Source: SbD1 sp039679945
GTDB lineage: Bacteria; Desulfobacterota; Syntrophobacteria; Syntrophobacterales; Syntrophobacteraceae
Reading direction: 5' to 3'
Length of the DNA: 64,000 bases
Assembly (NCBI GenBank): GCA_039679945.1
Contig: JBDKTY010000050.1
Coordinates: 23,816 to 87,815, forward strand
The position numbers and the translations under genes are program-made. The notes below the pieces were generated by a model. That model was not told the origin of the DNA. It was given only the letters and a program-made list of their open reading frames with translations, and made no database searches. Positions 61,456 to 64,000 of the stretch are shown one piece after another (the stretch's first letter is position 1; each line of letters starts with the position of its first letter).

Positions 61456-62295
61456 CTACTTCCTGTAAACAGCCGGACGGATGTATGTCAGCTTGTGAGA
61501 CAATCCGGTGAGGCTTTCGGAGTGGCCTACAAACAAGTAACCACCCGGCGCCAGGAATCCGGCCATCTTGTTGACCAGCTCTTCCTGGGTTTTCTTGTCG
61601 AAGTAGATCATCACATTGCGGCAAAATATGAAATCAAAGGGACCCTTGAACGGATACGCGTCCTTAAGGTTGAGACGCCGGAAAGTGATTATCCGCTTAA
61701 GGTGCTGAGCCACTTCATAGCTGGCCCTGCCATTCTCATCCCTCCTCCTGAAGTGGATCTGCCGCATGGCCGGCGGGACCTTCTGCACCTTTTCGTCGGA
61801 ATAGACACCCCTGGCAGCCACCTCCAGAGTTCGCGTCGAAATGTCAGTGGCAAGGATGCGGAAATCCCATCGCAGAGCATCAGGGATATGCGCGAGAATA
61901 CACATTGCCAGCGTATACGGCTCCTCCCCCGTCGAGCAGCCCGCGCTCCATGCCCTTATTCTTGCCGATCCGTCCTTCTGTTTGAGTGCCAGCAAATCCG
62001 GCAACACCGAATCCAGGAAATCGAAATGTTGTGATTCGCGGAAAAAAAACGTCAGATTGGTCGAAACGGAATCTAAAAAATGAATGAACTCATCAGGATT
62101 ACCCGGCGAAGTGATGAGTTTGAAATAATCATCATACGACCTGATGCCGGTCAGCCGCAACCGCTTATTCAGTCTTGCCTGGAGCAGAGCCTTTTTGCCA
62201 TCATGCAGGTTGATTCCGCATTGATCGTAAACAAGCTGGCTGAATTGCTGAAAAAGCCGGTCAGGCAGATTCTTGTCCATTTCGTACATTTCCAT
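61456..62295 (-). CDS. cheR: Chemotaxis methyltransferase CheR
   Basis: 279 residues: N-terminal helical domain, then the SAM-binding AWSAGCSTGEEPYTLAM, the DFIFCRNVMIYFDKKTQ and GGYLFVGHSESL segments. It methylates receptor Glu residues. A short spacer (160 bases wide on the other side) precedes cheD. RBS AGGAAAG. Confidence 0.96.
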   Translation of the reverse strand: MEMYEMDKNLPDRLFQQFSQLVYDQCGINLHDGKKALLQARLNKRLRLTGIRSYDDYFKLITSPGNPDEFIHFLDSVSTNLTFFFRESQHFDFLDSVLPDLLALKQKDGSARIRAWSAGCSTGEEPYTLAMCILAHIPDALRWDFRILATDISTRTLEVAARGVYSDEKVQKVPPAMRQIHFRRRDENGRASYEVAQHLKRIITFRRLNLKDAYPFKGPFDFIFCRNVMIYFDKKTQEELVNKMAGFLAPGGYLFVGHSESLTGLSHKLTYIRPAVYRK

Positions 62296-62567
62296 TGCGT
62301 AACTTTCCTGGAGGACAGTCCCGGCCGAGGTTTGGCCATTACTGGAGATTCCCGGCCCCGTGAGGGAAACGTTCGGTCAGTTTTCGGAACCGGCCGCGCC
62401 GCGCGTTTAAGTCCGCGAGCCCCCGTCCCGGACGAATTGCACGATTCCAGCGCCCCTCGGCACTATATCGAAATCTTTCCAATGGCTCCCAAAGTCCCGA
62501 TTGATCCCGTCCGCTTCGGATCTGCTCCGGAAATCCCCCACGTACTTCCGGAACTCACCTCCCAGTA

Positions 62568-63080
62568 TCAGGCCACCTTGTCCAAAATGGCAAGATCATC
62601 GGAACTCAGCACCCTGTCAATATCCAGAAGGATTTTCACTCCCCCGCCGGTCTTGGCCATCCCCAGAATGTACTGCGTATTCAGGGTGGTTCCGAAGCTG
62701 GGAGTATCCTCAATATCCGATGCCTTAATGTTGAGAACTTCTGAAACGGAATCCACCACGACACCTATGTGGAGTTTGCCCGCCTGGCCGTCAATTTCCA
62801 CGACCACTATGCACGTACGATCGGTATAGCCGTTTTCACCCATTCCGAAACGGAGTCGCAGGTCTATAACCGGGATTACCTTGCCCCTGAGATTGATCAC
62901 GCCCTTGACATAATCAGGCGTCTGCGGAACAGGGGTCACCCGCATCATGCCGATAATTTCCTTCACTTTCAGAATGCCGATTCCATACTCCTCCTGGCCG
63001 AGAGAAAAGGTCAGATACTTACCTTCCCTGTCGAGTCCGGAGATTTCAGCCTGAGCTGTTGTACCTGTTTGTTGTCTCAT
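62568..63080 (-). CDS. cheW: CheW coupling protein
   Basis: 170 residues: YLTFSLGQEEYGIGILKVKEII, VINLRGKVIPVIDLRLRFGM, and LHIGVVVDSVSEVLNI are CheW signatures. An N-terminal extension of about 20 residues and a C-terminal tail are a little longer than usual. It links receptors to CheA. First gene of the operon; RBS AGGAG. Confidence 0.96.
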   Translation of the reverse strand: MRQQTGTTAQAEISGLDREGKYLTFSLGQEEYGIGILKVKEIIGMMRVTPVPQTPDYVKGVINLRGKVIPVIDLRLRFGMGENGYTDRTCIVVVEIDGQAGKLHIGVVVDSVSEVLNIKASDIEDTPSFGTTLNTQYILGMAKTGGGVKILLDIDRVLSSDDLAILDKVA

Positions 63081-64000
63081 GAGTTAGGACTCCTTTTTCT
63101 GCATACCCGGGTTCAATTATCCAGCGCCGAAAGTCGCGCGGAAACCGCCGCGAAATTGTATTTTCTTTTGCCTGTTGCTTATAAATCGGCAGGAGAAATA
63201 TTTTCTTCAGTGCATCCTGACGAAAAAGTGCGGTAATGGAAAAATTAAGGCAATTTATCCGGCAAGTAAGCGTTAATCGGACAATGCACTCACAACTCCG
63301 GCGCGGAAAAACGAAAAGGCTTTCATGTATTCCTCCTTGTTTCCACAGGGTTATCGCAAAAGATTGAATGTAATATGGCGGAAGACATGGAGCCTTCGGA
63401 GTTTTCATAGACTCCCACTGTTTTCGCGAGATACCCCGCAGAGCTAAAAAAGCAGTCATTCCAAAATATTATAACAGGGAGATAAACCGGGGCATCTTCG
63501 GAACATACGATATGGAATACAAAAAAGAACGAAGACTCACATGTGAGCCATAGTTACGGAAGGATCCAATGACCGCTTGAGAAATCCGGGAATGCATGAA
63601 GGATATTTCTGAACATCAGGGGCAACCATGCACTTGTATTGCATGCTGCGGGTACGCATGACACCAGATCTCCAATTCGTATCTAACGAAGTATTCTATA
63701 TTTGGTTCTGATGTACTGTTTCGGCAAATGCTCTTACCAAGGCACTGCCAATGTTTGCATTGCAATACCAATTCGCTTTAGCAAAAGAACCTCATTCGCC
63801 TGGAAATCTGGATAAAAAGACAAAAAAGAGATTGGCTCTTTCCGAACTGTCGATTGCGGTCGCCCCACCCTCCACAGCCAACAAGATAAACTGGCCGCTG
63901 GAAGGTCAGGGAGTTCCAACTCCCACCAATAGACATAGACTCCCGCTGTTTTCCGATCACTGCAAACGGGTGGGAGAAGGCCCCGGCTATTTTGCCGGGA
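63081..64000. other. Non-coding right end of the window
   Basis: About 900 bases upstream of cheW. It should hold the che promoter, but no clear sigma-70, sigma-28 or sigma-54 match was found. A 20-base sequence (CATAGACTCCCACTGTTTTC, 63406) recurs at 63934 with one change. The end has a CCCGGC-tattt-GCCGGG-type hairpin (about 63980-64000), possibly the terminator of an unseen gene. Confidence 0.5.
63406..63953 (+). repeat. Two-copy 20-bp sequence near the window's right end
   Basis: CATAGACTCCCACTGTTTTC at 63406-63425 and CATAGACTCCCGCTGTTTTC at 63934-63953, 528 bases apart and in the same orientation. Their role is unknown. Confidence 0.45.

Noticed and set aside
1..64000. CRISPR array, rRNA, tRNA or insertion sequence with transposase
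   Set aside because: No regularly spaced repeats, no tRNA fold or rRNA segment, and no transposase motif was found.

Overview
This window reads as one stretch of a strictly anaerobic, GC-rich deltaproteobacterium (Desulfobacterota; something like a Syntrophobacterales member is my guess). The evidence is a heterodisulfide-reductase (Hdr)/MvhD electron-transfer operon, the futalosine route to menaquinone, a candidate selenoprotein, HrcA/CIRCE heat-shock control, and a che cluster with both CheX-type and CheZ-type phosphatases. The organism is inferred from gene content only; no rRNA or tRNA gene was found.

Layout. 1-10036 (minus): an operon running small Cys protein > HdrA with a GltD/NfnB-type insert > MvhD > FrhB/FdhB-like flavoprotein > tandem HdrA carrying a complete response-regulator receiver (REC) domain > HdrC > HdrB (cut by the window edge). 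It is preceded by a good sigma-54 -24/-12 match at 10255-10270. Divergent from it (10781-13646) lie a histidine kinase with a Rossmann-like N-terminus and a Cys-rich PAS domain, and an NtrC-type sigma-54 activator. A second kinase (REC-PAS-HK) ends convergently. The simplest reading is a redox-sensing two-component system that controls the Hdr operon by transcription and perhaps also directly, through the REC domain built into HdrA. This is the most novel system in the window.

15.7-23 kb: a DUF1573 lipid- or periplasm-directed protein with an in-frame UGA exactly where the family has Cys, followed by a SECIS-like hairpin; a 123-bp MITE-like repeat (second copy at 44.8 kb); a hypothetical gene with its own sigma-54 site; a secreted M1-type peptidase; and a DUF3300 protein. 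22.8-24 kb: an ArsR regulator divergent from an iron-sulfur flavoprotein-type reductase.

24.3-40 kb is housekeeping: the N-degron operon clpS-clpA-aat, aroC, a PEP/pyruvate-binding protein, glutamate dehydrogenase, an IspH-UbiA fusion divergent from mqnB-mqnD (menaquinone), and a small basic protein with a GNAT and an M20 peptidase. 40-45 kb: TerC-type membrane protein, cysteine-poor family-4-like uracil-DNA glycosylase, corrinoid adenosyltransferase, FmdB zinc ribbon, and an LpoA-like lipoprotein. 45-49 kb: hrcA-grpE-dnaK with promoter and CIRCE. 49-54 kb: DMT exporter, amidohydrolase, cold-shock protein, catalase and a PerR-like regulator. 54.5-63 kb: a nine-gene chemotaxis operon (cheW-cheR-cheD-RR-cheX-cheB-cheY-cheA-cheZ) on the minus strand. 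The last 0.9 kb shows no convincing gene.
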